Shown here: in pieces, positions 7,561-14,077 of the stretch | Position numbering within the stretch: position 1 is the stretch's first letter | Layout: the number at the start of each line of letters is the position of its first letter | Assembly: GCA_009693345.1 (NCBI GenBank) | Contig: SHXL01000052.1 | Location: 1-14,844, forward strand | Reading direction: 5' to 3' | Source of the DNA: Betaproteobacteria bacterium | GTDB lineage: Bacteria; Pseudomonadota; Gammaproteobacteria; Burkholderiales; SG8-39 | DNA length: 14,844 nucleotides | The notes under the pieces: model-generated | The model's database searches: none | Told to the model about the DNA's origin: nothing | The model's input: the letters and a program-made list of their open reading frames with translations, nothing else | Translations under genes and position numbers: made by a program

Positions 7561-8301
7561 TCATTTCACGAGCTGCCGCGCCCCGATCTCCGCGGAGGCG
7601 AGGCGAGCCTCCTTGGCGACGAGCAAGCCGAAGCGCGCCAGGTCGCGTTCGCCGATGCGGAACGACGGTCCTGTGATGCTGAAGGCGGCGATAACCTGGT
7701 CGCCGGGGCCGTGTACCGGAGCCGCGATCGCGGTGACTCCTTGATCGAGCGTGTCGCGTCGCGCGACGTAGCCTTCGGCGTTCACCTCGCCCGCGAGCGC
7801 CGCACCCGCCGCGGTCTTGCGGATCGGCAGGATGCGGCCGAGCCATGCGGCATGGTGGATCGTCCTCGGGCTGAGGACCTGCCGCAGGTAGATCGCGTTG
7901 TGGGCGTCGGCGCGCACCGCGAGGTTCGCGGTCTCGCCGCTGGTTTCCGAAAGCCGGCGCAGGTGCGGTTCGGAGAGATCGTAGATGCTGAAGCTGCGCA
8001 GTGACGCGAGGCCGATCTGCACGAGGCGCGTGCCCGGGCGGTAGCGGTTGTCCGGGTCGCGGCGCACGAAGCCGCTCTGCTCGAGAGTGGCAAGGAGGCG
8101 CGCCACCGTACTGACCGGCAGCGTGCTGTCGCGCGCAAGCTCGGAGAGCGTGGCGCCGGGGCGTTCGGCGCCGAGCAGGGCGAGCAGATCGAAGGCGCGC
8201 TGCACGGCGCGCACCGGCAGTTTGTCGGCCGCGCCCGGCGTAGCCCGGCGCAGCGGGCGCCGACTGGACGACAGCTTGACGGGGGCTTGCGTGTTTGCCA
8301 T
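7561..8301 (-). CDS. IclR-family transcriptional regulator
   Basis: The 246-aa product has a basic N-terminal tail, then a winged helix-turn-helix at about 28-95 (LPVRAVQRAFDLLALLG, ATLSELARDSTLPVSTVARL, LEQSGFVRRDPDNRYRPG). The C-terminal IclR effector-binding domain (about 100-245) includes ETANLAVRADAHNAIYLRQV and IAAPVHGPGDQVIAAFSITG. IclR proteins are cytoplasmic repressors or activators that bind small metabolites. It is the first gene of the minus-strand hut operon and faces the liv importer genes, so it is the likely local regulator; the HutC-type GntR repressor common in hut loci is not seen in this window. No Shine-Dalgarno precedes ATG 8301, and a predicted promoter would start transcription only a couple of bases upstream, suggesting a leaderless message. 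A downstream start is possible but would trim only the unstructured tail. Confidence 0.92.
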   Translation of the reverse strand: MANTQAPVKLSSSRRPLRRATPGAADKLPVRAVQRAFDLLALLGAERPGATLSELARDSTLPVSTVARLLATLEQSGFVRRDPDNRYRPGTRLVQIGLASLRSFSIYDLSEPHLRRLSETSGETANLAVRADAHNAIYLRQVLSPRTIHHAAWLGRILPIRKTAAGAALAGEVNAEGYVARRDTLDQGVTAIAAPVHGPGDQVIAAFSITGPSFRIGERDLARFGLLVAKEARLASAEIGARQLVK

Positions 8302-8332
8302 CTGATGGAATACTATGCCGACCTATGGCAAA
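8294..8332. promoter_or_regulatory. Candidate IclR operator: 8-bp perfect inverted repeat
   Basis: TTTGCCAT at 8294-8301 and ATGGCAAA at 8325-8332 are exact reverse complements, 31 bp apart start to start, about three helical turns. The left arm covers the regulator's start codon; the right arm covers the predicted -35 of the liv promoter and lies within the regulator's own promoter. Between them, GGAAT-ACT-ATGCC (8307-8319) is a second, imperfect palindrome, and CCATC-T-GATGG (8298-8308) is an 11-bp perfect one. IclR-family operators are short palindromes, often TGGAA-like, so this is a reasonable binding region. Binding itself is inference. Confidence 0.5.
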
Positions 8333-8338
8333 AAGCAA
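8310..8338 (-). promoter_or_regulatory. Predicted sigma70-type promoter for the iclR-hut operon
   Basis: On the minus strand TTGCTT (8338-8333) is followed by a 17-bp spacer and TAGTAT (8315-8310), matching three and four of the six consensus bases. Transcription would begin around 8303-8304, practically at the regulator's ATG at 8301, which agrees with the absence of a Shine-Dalgarno there. It overlaps the inverted repeat, which would suit autoregulation. Confidence 0.45.
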
Positions 8339-8353
8339 CGTCGGCCTTATACG
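8325..8353 (+). promoter_or_regulatory. Predicted promoter for the liv importer operon
   Basis: ATGGCA (8325-8330), a 17-bp spacer and TATACG (8348-8353) match four of six consensus bases in each box. The -35 coincides with the right arm of the 8-bp inverted repeat. The -10 lies in the perfect palindrome ATACGTAT (8349-8356). The predicted start would leave a leader of about 55 nt before the ATG at 8414. This is a sequence-only prediction. Confidence 0.35.
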
Positions 8354-8413
8354 TATCGTTGTAGAGGACGGACGCACTGCATCCGAATCACGCTCAATCG
8401 CCAAGGAGGTCGT

Positions 8414-9565
8414 ATGTCATTGAAGTCACCCAGCACGCTTCTGGTCGCCGCGGCGCTCGCCGCCGCGTTCGCAGTGCCCGCGGCCGCGCAGAACATCAGG
8501 ATCGGATTCCACGCGCCGCTTACCGGCTTTGCCGCCTCCGACGGCAAGACGGCGCTGCAGGGCGCGGAGCTTGCGGTTGAGCAGATCAACGCCGCAGGCG
8601 GCGTCAACGGCCGCAAGCTCGAACTGGTGGTGCAGGACGATCAGGGGAAGCCCGACCAGGCATTGCCGCTCGCCAACAAGTACATCGGCGAGGGTCTCAA
8701 GGTCGTGATCTCCGGCAGCTATTCAGGCCCGACGCGCGCCGCCGCAGGCGTGTTCCAGAACGCGAGGATCCCATACATCACGGCCTACGCGATCCATCCG
8801 GATATCACGCGCGCGGGCAATTTCATGTTCCGCACGTCCTTCATGGGCGAGGTGCAGGGCAGGGCGGCGGTCAAGCTCATCGGCGACAGCCTTAAGAAGA
8901 GGAAGGTGACGCTGCTCACGCTCAACAACGACTTCGGCCAGGCGCTCTCGGCGGGCTTCAAGGAAGCCGCGGGAAAGTTCGGTGTGCAGGTGACAAGCGA
9001 GTACACCTATGCAATGGGCGACCGCCAGTTCGGCTCGATCGTGGCGAGCGTCAAGAAGGACGATCCGGAGGTGCTGTACATTTCCGGCTATTTCTTCAAT
9101 GGCGGGCCGCTGGTGGCGCAGCTTCGCGCCGGGGGTGTCACTGCGCCGATCGTCGGCACCGAGGGGTTCGACACGCACAACTTCATCTCCATCGCCAAGG
9201 ACGCGGCAGAGGGCGTGATCATCACCACCTCGCTCGACCGCGATACCAAGCTGCCCGAGATGCGCCAGTTCATCGATGACTACGAGAAGCGCTTCAACGT
9301 GGGCGCCGAGATGGTCGCGGCGAGCACGCACACCGCCGTCAACGTGGTCGCGGCGGCGATGCGCAAGGTTGGCGCCGACGATTCCGTGAAACTGCGCGAG
9401 GCCATCGCGGCGACGAAAGACATGGCGGTCGCCACCGGCCGGATCGGTTTCAATGCGCTCGGCGAGGTTTACAAGGCGGCGCAGATCCAGATCATCAAGG
9501 GCGGCAAGTTCCGCTACTACGCGGTGATCGACGACCCCGTGCTGCTCGCGCCGCCGACGAAGTAG
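8414..9565 (+). CDS. Branched-chain amino acid type (HAAT/LivK-like) ABC transporter substrate-binding protein
   Basis: The 383-aa product starts with a secretion signal (MSLKSP, a hydrophobic run VAAALAAAFAV, cleavage after PAAAQ at residue 26) and continues as a periplasmic type I binding protein: IRIGFHAPLTGFAASDG, GAELAVEQINAAGGVNGRKL, VVQDDQGKPDQA, VISGSYSGPTRAA, FRTSFMGEVQG and the ATGRIGFNALGE region near the C-terminus. It would capture an amino acid or related ligand for the permeases encoded downstream. ATG 8414 is chosen over an in-frame ATG at 8315 because it follows a near-perfect AAGGAGGT (8403-8410) and starts the signal peptide. The gene is the first of the plus-strand liv operon and diverges from the iclR-hut operon. 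A preference for histidine or a derivative is contextual inference; the family also includes binding proteins for amides, urea and aromatic acids. Confidence 0.93.
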   Translation: MSLKSPSTLLVAAALAAAFAVPAAAQNIRIGFHAPLTGFAASDGKTALQGAELAVEQINAAGGVNGRKLELVVQDDQGKPDQALPLANKYIGEGLKVVISGSYSGPTRAAAGVFQNARIPYITAYAIHPDITRAGNFMFRTSFMGEVQGRAAVKLIGDSLKKRKVTLLTLNNDFGQALSAGFKEAAGKFGVQVTSEYTYAMGDRQFGSIVASVKKDDPEVLYISGYFFNGGPLVAQLRAGGVTAPIVGTEGFDTHNFISIAKDAAEGVIITTSLDRDTKLPEMRQFIDDYEKRFNVGAEMVAASTHTAVNVVAAAMRKVGADDSVKLREAIAATKDMAVATGRIGFNALGEVYKAAQIQIIKGGKFRYYAVIDDPVLLAPPTK

Positions 9566-9590
9566 GGGTTTTCCCGAGCCACACCGGCAC

Positions 9591-10457
9591 ATGTATTACG
9601 TCGAACTGCTGCTGGTCGGGCTGGTGTGGGGCTGTACCTACGCGATGATGGCGCTCGGTCTCACGCTGGTGTACGGGCTGTTGCGCATCCTGCACGTCGC
9701 GCAGGCCACCGTATTTACGCTCGGGGCCTATGTGGGGCTGCTGGTCGCCAACCACACCGGCAGCCTCGCGGCGGCATTCGTCGCTGCCGGGCTCGCCGCC
9801 GGCGCCCTTGGCCCGTTGATTTACCGGCTGGTCTATCAGCCGATTCTCGACAAGCCGCCCTTCGTCGCGCTGGTGGCTTCGATCGGGGTGCTAATCGCGA
9901 TGGAGGATGGCTTTCGCCTCGTATTCGGGCCCTACGGTCTGTCGTTTGCGAAGAACACGTGGTTCACGACGTCTTTGCGCTTCGGCGGGCTGAGCCTGAA
10001 CCTGGTGCAGATCTGGATTGCGATTGCCGCAGTGGTACTTCTGTTGCTCTTCGCACTGTTCGCGACGCGCACGCGCGCCGGCGTGGCTTGGCGGGCCACC
10101 GTGTCGGATCCGGCTATCGCAGAGAGTTTCGGTGTCAGTGTGTCCGGCGTTCGCCATCTCAGTTTCTTCATCGCCTCGGTCCTGGCTGGGGTCGCCGGCG
10201 TGCTGGTGGGCCTGCTCAACAACCTGGTCGAGCCCGGCATGGGTAGCGTGATCAGCTACAAGGGGCTTGCGATCATCGTGCTCGGCGGGCTGGGCAACGT
10301 ACCGGGCACGCTGCTGGCGAGCGTGCTGCTGGGCGTGGTCGAGAGCTTCGGCACAGTGTATCTGGACAAGGTGATGGACCGGGATGCCATCGCGTTTATG
10401 TTCCTCATCGTCGTATTGATGATCCGGCCCCAGGGTTTGCTCGGCAAGGCGCACTGA
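9591..10457 (+). CDS. livH: Branched-chain amino acid type ABC transporter permease, LivH-like
   Basis: This 288-aa inner-membrane permease has about eight hydrophobic segments and the LivH hallmarks ALGLTLVYGLLRILHVAQAT, TLGAYVG near the N-terminus and GLAIIVLGGLGNVPGTLLAS (about 225-244), the latter typical of the cytoplasmic loop that contacts the ATPase. Length matches the family. It follows the binding-protein gene by 25 nt with no good Shine-Dalgarno, so translation may depend on coupling or a weak site. It would form the membrane channel with the LivM-like protein encoded next. The symbol marks family likeness, not a proven leucine specificity. Confidence 0.9.
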   Translation: MYYVELLLVGLVWGCTYAMMALGLTLVYGLLRILHVAQATVFTLGAYVGLLVANHTGSLAAAFVAAGLAAGALGPLIYRLVYQPILDKPPFVALVASIGVLIAMEDGFRLVFGPYGLSFAKNTWFTTSLRFGGLSLNLVQIWIAIAAVVLLLLFALFATRTRAGVAWRATVSDPAIAESFGVSVSGVRHLSFFIASVLAGVAGVLVGLLNNLVEPGMGSVISYKGLAIIVLGGLGNVPGTLLASVLLGVVESFGTVYLDKVMDRDAIAFMFLIVVLMIRPQGLLGKAH

Positions 10458-10460
10458 GGC

Positions 10461-11300
10461 ATGGACTACTACCTTTCGGTCGCGACATTCGCAGCGCTCA
10501 ACGTGATTCTCGCGCTTGGTCTCAATCTGATCAGCGGGTTCTGCGGACAGGTGAGCCTGGGGCATGCGGCGTTCTACGGGCTGGGCGCGTATGGGGCGGC
10601 GTTGTGCTCGGTTGCGGGATTGCCGATGGGACTCTCGGTCGCGGTCGGCATGATGGTGGCGGGGGCCTTCGGCATCCTCACCGGATTTGCAGCGCTGCGC
10701 GTGCGCGAGGATTTCCTCGCCATCGTGACGATGGGGGTCGGGTTCCTGTTCCTCGGCGCGGTGCGCAAGCAGGCGTGGCTGGGGGCCGAGATGGGCATCG
10801 CGAAGATCCCGTCGCCGCTCGACAAGTGGGGCTATGCGATGCTGGCGATTGGCGGTGCGGTGGCGCTGCTCCTGCTCAGCCTGCATGTCCGGCGCAGCTG
10901 GATGGGCCGGGCGTTCGGCGCCGTCGCACAGGACGAGGATGCGGCGCGCAGCATCGGCATCGACGTCTCCGGTTACAAGATCGCGGCGTTCTTCATTGGC
11001 ACCGCGGCGGCCGGCCTTGCCGGCGGCATCTACGCGCACATGACCCAGTTGATTGTGCCGGATGCGTTCAACTTCGTGCAATCAGTGACCATCCTGGCGA
11101 TGGTGGTGGTCGGCGGGATCGGCTCGACGCTCGGCGTGGTGGCGGGCGCGGTGCTGCTCACGCTGATGCCGGAGATGTTCCGCTTCATCAACGACTACAA
11201 ACTGCTCGTCTATGGCGGACTGCTGCTTGCGGTGATGCGCTTCAGCCCGGAAGGACTGGCCGGGCTGGTGCATCGCTGGACGGGCCGGAGGCTCGCCTGA
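10461..11300 (+). CDS. livM: Branched-chain amino acid type ABC transporter permease, LivM-like
   Basis: The 279-aa polytopic inner-membrane protein carries the LivM motifs ILALGLNLISGFCGQVSLGH and AAFYGLGAYGAAL (about residues 15-50), FLAIVTMGVGFLF (about 90-102), the cytoplasmic loop AVAQDEDAARSIGIDVSGYKI (about 154-174) and VTILAMVVVGGIGSTLGVVA (about 209-228). It lies 3 nt after livH and 2 nt before the first ATPase gene, so the whole importer is one operon. It is expected to pair with the LivH-like protein as a heterodimeric channel. It is shorter than E. coli LivM, which has an N-terminal extension, but normal for betaproteobacterial HAAT permeases. Confidence 0.9.
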   Translation: MDYYLSVATFAALNVILALGLNLISGFCGQVSLGHAAFYGLGAYGAALCSVAGLPMGLSVAVGMMVAGAFGILTGFAALRVREDFLAIVTMGVGFLFLGAVRKQAWLGAEMGIAKIPSPLDKWGYAMLAIGGAVALLLLSLHVRRSWMGRAFGAVAQDEDAARSIGIDVSGYKIAAFFIGTAAAGLAGGIYAHMTQLIVPDAFNFVQSVTILAMVVVGGIGSTLGVVAGAVLLTLMPEMFRFINDYKLLVYGGLLLAVMRFSPEGLAGLVHRWTGRRLA

Positions 11301-11302
11301 GT

Positions 11303-12061
11303 ATGCTGGAAGGCCGCGACCTCAGTATCGCGTTTGGCGGCGTGCGCGCCGTCGCCGGGGTGAATCTGCGCGTCGAGCGCGGTGAGCTGGCGGGACTGAT
11401 CGGGCCGAACGGCGCCGGCAAGACCACGCTCCTACGCCTGCTCACCGGCGTGCTTGCGCCGGACTCGGGCAGCGTGCGCTTCGAGGGCCGGGATGTGACG
11501 CAGATGCCGATCCATCGCCGCGCGCAACTCGGTTTCGTGCTCACGCACCAGATCGTCCGTCCGTTCCGGGACATGACAGTGCTCGACAACGTAATGGTGG
11601 CAGCGGCCACGCAAGTGACTTTGCGGCCGTGGCGTGCGCTGGTGAGTGTCGATACGCGGCCAGCGCGGCTGCGGGCGCAGGCGTTGCTCGCGCGGCTCGG
11701 CATCGCCGATGCCGCCGACAAGCCCGCGCGCAGCGTGCCGCTGGGCTACCTTAAGCGCATGCAGGTTGCGCGGGCGCTGGCGCTCGAGCCCCGCCTGTTG
11801 ATGCTCGACGAGCCGCTCGCGGGCCTCAACTACACGGAAGCGGCGCGGTTCGCCGACCTGATCGCGCAGCTCAATGCCGAGGGCATCACCATCGTGCTGG
11901 TGGAGCACAACCTGGGGGAGGTGACACGTATCGCGCGGCGCCTGCTGGTCCTGCACAACGGCGCGGTACTCGCCGAAGGCGTGCCGCGCGACGTGATGGC
12001 GCGGCACGACGTGCGCGACGCCTACCTCGGTGCCGATCAAGACGCGGTGGCGCATGCTTGA
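11303..12061 (+). CDS. livG: Branched-chain amino acid type ABC transporter ATP-binding protein, LivG-like
   Basis: The 252-aa cytoplasmic ATPase has Walker A GPNGAGKT (34-41), a Q-loop region around THQIVRPF (81-88), Walker B LLMLDE (165-170), the D-loop region PLAGLN and the H-loop histidine in VLVEHN (H202). The signature that is usually LSGGQ, or YGQQ-like in LivG proteins, reads VPLGYLKR (145-152): the serine position is Pro and the glutamine is absent, leaving only the Gly. The flanking QVARALALEPR is normal. ATG 11303, 2 nt after livM, is the start; the frame is open further upstream but lies inside livM. Its end overlaps the next ATPase gene by 8 bp. Confidence 0.9.
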   Translation: MLEGRDLSIAFGGVRAVAGVNLRVERGELAGLIGPNGAGKTTLLRLLTGVLAPDSGSVRFEGRDVTQMPIHRRAQLGFVLTHQIVRPFRDMTVLDNVMVAAATQVTLRPWRALVSVDTRPARLRAQALLARLGIADAADKPARSVPLGYLKRMQVARALALEPRLLMLDEPLAGLNYTEAARFADLIAQLNAEGITIVLVEHNLGEVTRIARRLLVLHNGAVLAEGVPRDVMARHDVRDAYLGADQDAVAHA

Positions 12062-12767
12062 GCTCAAGGGCTTCGCCTGCGGCTACGGCCTCGTACAGGT
12101 GGTCGAGGAGCTGGACCTCACAGTGCCATCCGGCAGGATCACCGCGCTCCTCGGGCCGAACGGTGCGGGCAAGACCTCGACCTTGATGGCGATCGCCGGC
12201 CACGTCGAAGTGCAGGGCGGGCAGGTGCTCTTCGAGGGTGAGGACATCACGCGCCTCGCGCCCGCCGAGCGAACGCGACGCGGTATCGCGCTCGCACCCG
12301 AGGGCCGGCGCATCTTTCCGGACCTTACCGTCGCCGAGAATCTGCTCGTGGGCGGCTACACGCAAACCGCGGTGGCGGCGCGCGAAACTGAGGCGCGCGT
12401 GATGGCGCTCTTTCCGCGCCTGCAGGAACGCTACCGCCAGCGCGCCGGGACGCTCTCGGGCGGCGAGCAGCAGATGCTCGCCCTCGGCCGAGCGCTGATG
12501 GCGCGCCCGAAGCTGTTGCTGGTCGATGAGCTTTCGCTAGGGCTGATGCCGGCGATGGTCGAGCTGTGTTTTCGGGCGCTGGTCGAGTTGAAGGTGCAGG
12601 GCCTCGCGGTGCTGCTCGTCGAGCAGAACACGCACCGGGCGCTCGCCGCCGCCGACCGCGTCGCTGTGCTCGTCTCGGGTAGGAAGGTCTACGAGGCAAC
12701 GGGCGAGCAAGCGCGGCGCGATCCGGAAATGGTCGATTCTTTCCTCGGTCTGAAGGAGATGGCTTGA
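12054..12767 (+). CDS. livF: Branched-chain amino acid type ABC transporter ATP-binding protein, LivF-like
   Basis: The 237-aa cytoplasmic ATPase shows Walker A GPNGAGKT (34-41), IALAPEGRRIFPDLTVAENL (78-97) typical of LivF, a canonical signature LSGGEQQML (134-142) and Walker B LLLVDELSLGLMP (154-166). As usual for LivF, a Gln replaces the H-loop histidine (VEQNTH). ATG 12054 overlaps the previous gene by 8 bp; an in-frame ATG at 12030 would only add eight residues foreign to the family. It would pair with the LivG-like subunit, whose signature motif is degenerate. Its stop overlaps the TTG of a small coupled ORF. Confidence 0.92.
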   Translation: MLELKGFACGYGLVQVVEELDLTVPSGRITALLGPNGAGKTSTLMAIAGHVEVQGGQVLFEGEDITRLAPAERTRRGIALAPEGRRIFPDLTVAENLLVGGYTQTAVAARETEARVMALFPRLQERYRQRAGTLSGGEQQMLALGRALMARPKLLLVDELSLGLMPAMVELCFRALVELKVQGLAVLLVEQNTHRALAAADRVAVLVSGRKVYEATGEQARRDPEMVDSFLGLKEMA

Positions 12768-12934
12768 GCACGGCAGCGCGAAGGGTCCCCGCGCAGCGCG
12801 GCGCTGCCATAGACCTGCCGCACCCGCGGCACTACACCATGAAGACGACGCCCGAGTTCTCGCGCACCAAGGCCGAGATTACAGAGTTGATTCGCGTCGA
12901 GTCCATCAAGGCGGTAGAGATGGGAGCCGCCTGA
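12764..12934 (+). CDS. Small unidentified ORF coupled to livF, possibly a truncated gene
   Basis: A 56-codon frame starts at TTG 12764, overlapping the livF stop (TTGA), with GAAGGAG (12752-12758) 5 nt upstream, which is a textbook spacing. It runs to TGA 12932-12934. The predicted peptide starts STAARRVPAQRGAAIDLPHP, continues RHYTMKTTPEFSRTKAEI, and ends TELIRVESIKAVEMGAA. I do not recognise a family. The sequence looks protein-like, the final part is a predicted amphipathic helix, and it ends just where gene density and base composition change. This is compatible with the N-terminus of a longer enzyme whose remainder was lost at a junction near 12935. It could also be a genuine small protein, or start at the internal ATG 12839. 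Confidence 0.5.
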   Translation: MSTAARRVPAQRGAAIDLPHPRHYTMKTTPEFSRTKAEITELIRVESIKAVEMGAA

Positions 12935-12974
12935 TCTTGTTGGATCGGTCTGCCTTGTAGCAAGATTCCCGTTG

Positions 12975-13409
12975 TTAACGCCTGGATTGCTCCAGGCAGC
13001 CGGCTTGCTTGGCAGCGTTGGAGATCTGGCCGCACCACTTTTCATCCTTGAGCTTGCGCGCCACCACCAGAAAACAGGTATCGCGATAGGTCTCCGGATC
13101 GCACTGCAGCCCGGGGGACTTGAAGCGGAATGGCGCCGCGATCTGCTCGCAAAGCGCCGGGTTGCCCTTGCGCTCCGCGATCTGGTAGAGGCAACTCCAG
13201 CGCGAGGAATCGAAACTGACCTGATTACACAGGGACTCGTCACTGTCACGCAGCGCAAAGTTCATGATGCAGGCGCCGCGCTTCATTTCATCCTGTAGCG
13301 TGTCGCACCCCGCCGCCAATTTGGGTGTGAACTGCCAGAATGCCGCCGCGCCGCCGACCGCAAGCAGGACAGCGCCCGTCGCCGAGGTGCAGTCACCCCG
13401 TATGGTCAA
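12975..13409 (-). CDS. Membrane-anchored protein with cysteine-rich tandem repeats, function unknown
   Basis: The open frame extends to 13541, but the first ~44 residues look non-coding. TTG at 13409 (MTIRGDC...) would place a single hydrophobic segment (GAVLLAVGGAAAFWQF) directly at the N-terminus, as a signal anchor or signal peptide; this start is uncertain and lacks a Shine-Dalgarno. The rest is a probable periplasmic domain with nine cysteines. Three repeats have the same shape, an Arg- or Trp-led CxxxxA unit, then DxxLC or an equivalent, with exactly 13 residues between the two cysteines: CIMNFALRDSDESLC, CLYQIAERKGNPALC and CFLVVARKLKDEKWC. The regular pattern suggests stacked helical hairpins closed by disulfides. 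I cannot name a function. It is convergent with the liv operon and stands alone. Confidence 0.55.
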   Translation of the reverse strand: MTIRGDCTSATGAVLLAVGGAAAFWQFTPKLAAGCDTLQDEMKRGACIMNFALRDSDESLCNQVSFDSSRWSCLYQIAERKGNPALCEQIAAPFRFKSPGLQCDPETYRDTCFLVVARKLKDEKWCGQISNAAKQAGCLEQSRR

Positions 13410-13547
13410 AATATCGATCGTCGCTGATTTCCGGAAAAACAAAAGCGTTGTATTGCCGCGATCTCGGTGTAGGTCAGGTTGGTCGACAAAAAAACCGGGC
13501 AATTTATGTGCGTAGGGCACGCGCCAGCACCGACGAAACAACGAGGC

Positions 13548-13673
13548 TCAAGAGAAGCCCCCATCGCCACTTACTGTAACAACGAAAGCACCCTGCCCTG
13601 TCCAATAAACATCGGCCGTGCCAGCGAGAAACTCGCGGATCTGGCCAATCGTGGTTAGCTTCGTCTCGTTCAT
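13548..13673 (-). pseudogene. Possible N-terminal fragment of an integrase/transposase-type protein
   Basis: From ATG 13673, with GAGGA about 10 nt upstream, a 41-codon frame reads MNETKLTTIGQIREFLAGTA, then DVYWTGQGAFVVTVSGDG, and stops. The first ~22 residues resemble, from memory, the start of a group of integrase-catalytic-core transposases that open with an M-N-x-x-x-L-x-T-I-x-Q-I/L-R-x-F-L-x-G-T pattern. The usual continuation is missing, so if the resemblance is real this is a decayed remnant. It could also be an unrelated short ORF. Confidence 0.35.
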
Positions 13674-13715
13674 GTCGATCACCATCCTCGGATGATCGAC
13701 CCAAACTCAGCGCTC

Positions 13716-13803
13716 CAGGCTCATACCATGTTGGAAACACGGCACCGCCTTCAGGCTCAAACCATATTGGAAAAGGCTAGCGATTGGAAAAGGCTAGCGA
13801 TTG
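13716..13803. repeat. Cluster of direct repeats including a 17-bp tandem duplication
   Basis: Two 22-bp copies at 13716-13737 and 13752-13773, starting CAGGCTCA and ending TTGGAAA, differ at two positions and lie 36 bp apart. The second runs into a perfect tandem duplication of the 17-bp unit ATTGGAAAAGGCTAGCG at 13766-13782 and 13783-13799, followed by ATTG from a third start. Because 17 is not a multiple of three, this is DNA-level duplication, not a protein repeat. Confidence 0.85.
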
Positions 13804-13865
13804 CGCTTCACCCCCGGCAGGTCTATGATGTTCTTGCCCTTTCCTATTGGCGGGGGAAGCGCTGG

Positions 13866-13922
13866 TCCGGTTGTGACGGGGTAGTCTCACCGAGAGAGGG
13901 TATCCAATCCCTCCCAACCGGA
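13866..13922. repeat. Nested inverted repeats, possible structured RNA
   Basis: TCCGGTTG (13866-13873) and CAACCGGA (13915-13922) are perfect complements. Inside them GAGGG (13896-13900) pairs with CCCTC (13909-13913). A competing 7-bp pair, CCAATCC (13904-13910) with GGATTGG (13920-13926), overlaps both. The arrangement could fold as a closed stem with an internal hairpin. No known RNA class is recognised. Confidence 0.4.
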
Positions 13923-14048
13923 TTGGCCGACCTTTTCAGCTATTTCCTTCCGGGCAGCCTGTGGGTGGCGAATTCGCAAATCAAGCCGCAATCGGGATTT
14001 GAAACAGCCTGCAGGGAATGATTGCGTCACACCTCGCCATTGGACGCC

Positions 14049-14077
14049 GGTTCGATTTCCAAATCCGGAATCGAACT
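14049..14077. repeat. Strong hairpin with perfect 8-bp core
   Basis: GTTCGATT (14050-14057) and AATCGAAC (14069-14076) are exact complements. With G-U pairs and one more C-G pair the stem reaches 11 bp around a 7-nt loop (14060-14066). The GGTTCGATT string resembles a tRNA T-loop, but the flanks cannot form a T-arm or acceptor stem. Confidence 0.6.

Noticed and set aside
6735..7676. A 313-codon plus-strand frame opposite the dioxygenase and regulator
   Set aside because: Antisense shadow of two genes with clear family motifs; no domain or ribosome binding site.
9891..11081. A 396-codon minus-strand frame opposite livH and livM
   Set aside because: Its composition (His, Arg, Gln and Asp rich) is typical of the complement of membrane-protein genes; no motif.
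10604..11302. Upstream extension of the LivG-like frame giving a 485-aa protein
   Set aside because: The extra part overlaps livM in another frame and has no homology-like content; ATG 11303 gives the standard ATPase start.
12980..12997. Perfect 7-bp hairpin GCCTGGA-TTGC-TCCAGGC as a terminator for the Cys-rich gene
   Set aside because: It lies mostly within the last codons of that gene and is followed on the minus strand by GTTAACAAC, with no T-tract.
13716..13803. CRISPR-like array
   Set aside because: Only two imperfect copies with a 14-bp gap and no further units; the structure fits local duplication.
14049..14077. tRNA-like T-loop string GGTTCGATT
   Set aside because: The flanking bases do not form a 5-bp T-stem, and no anticodon arm or acceptor stem can be found on either strand.
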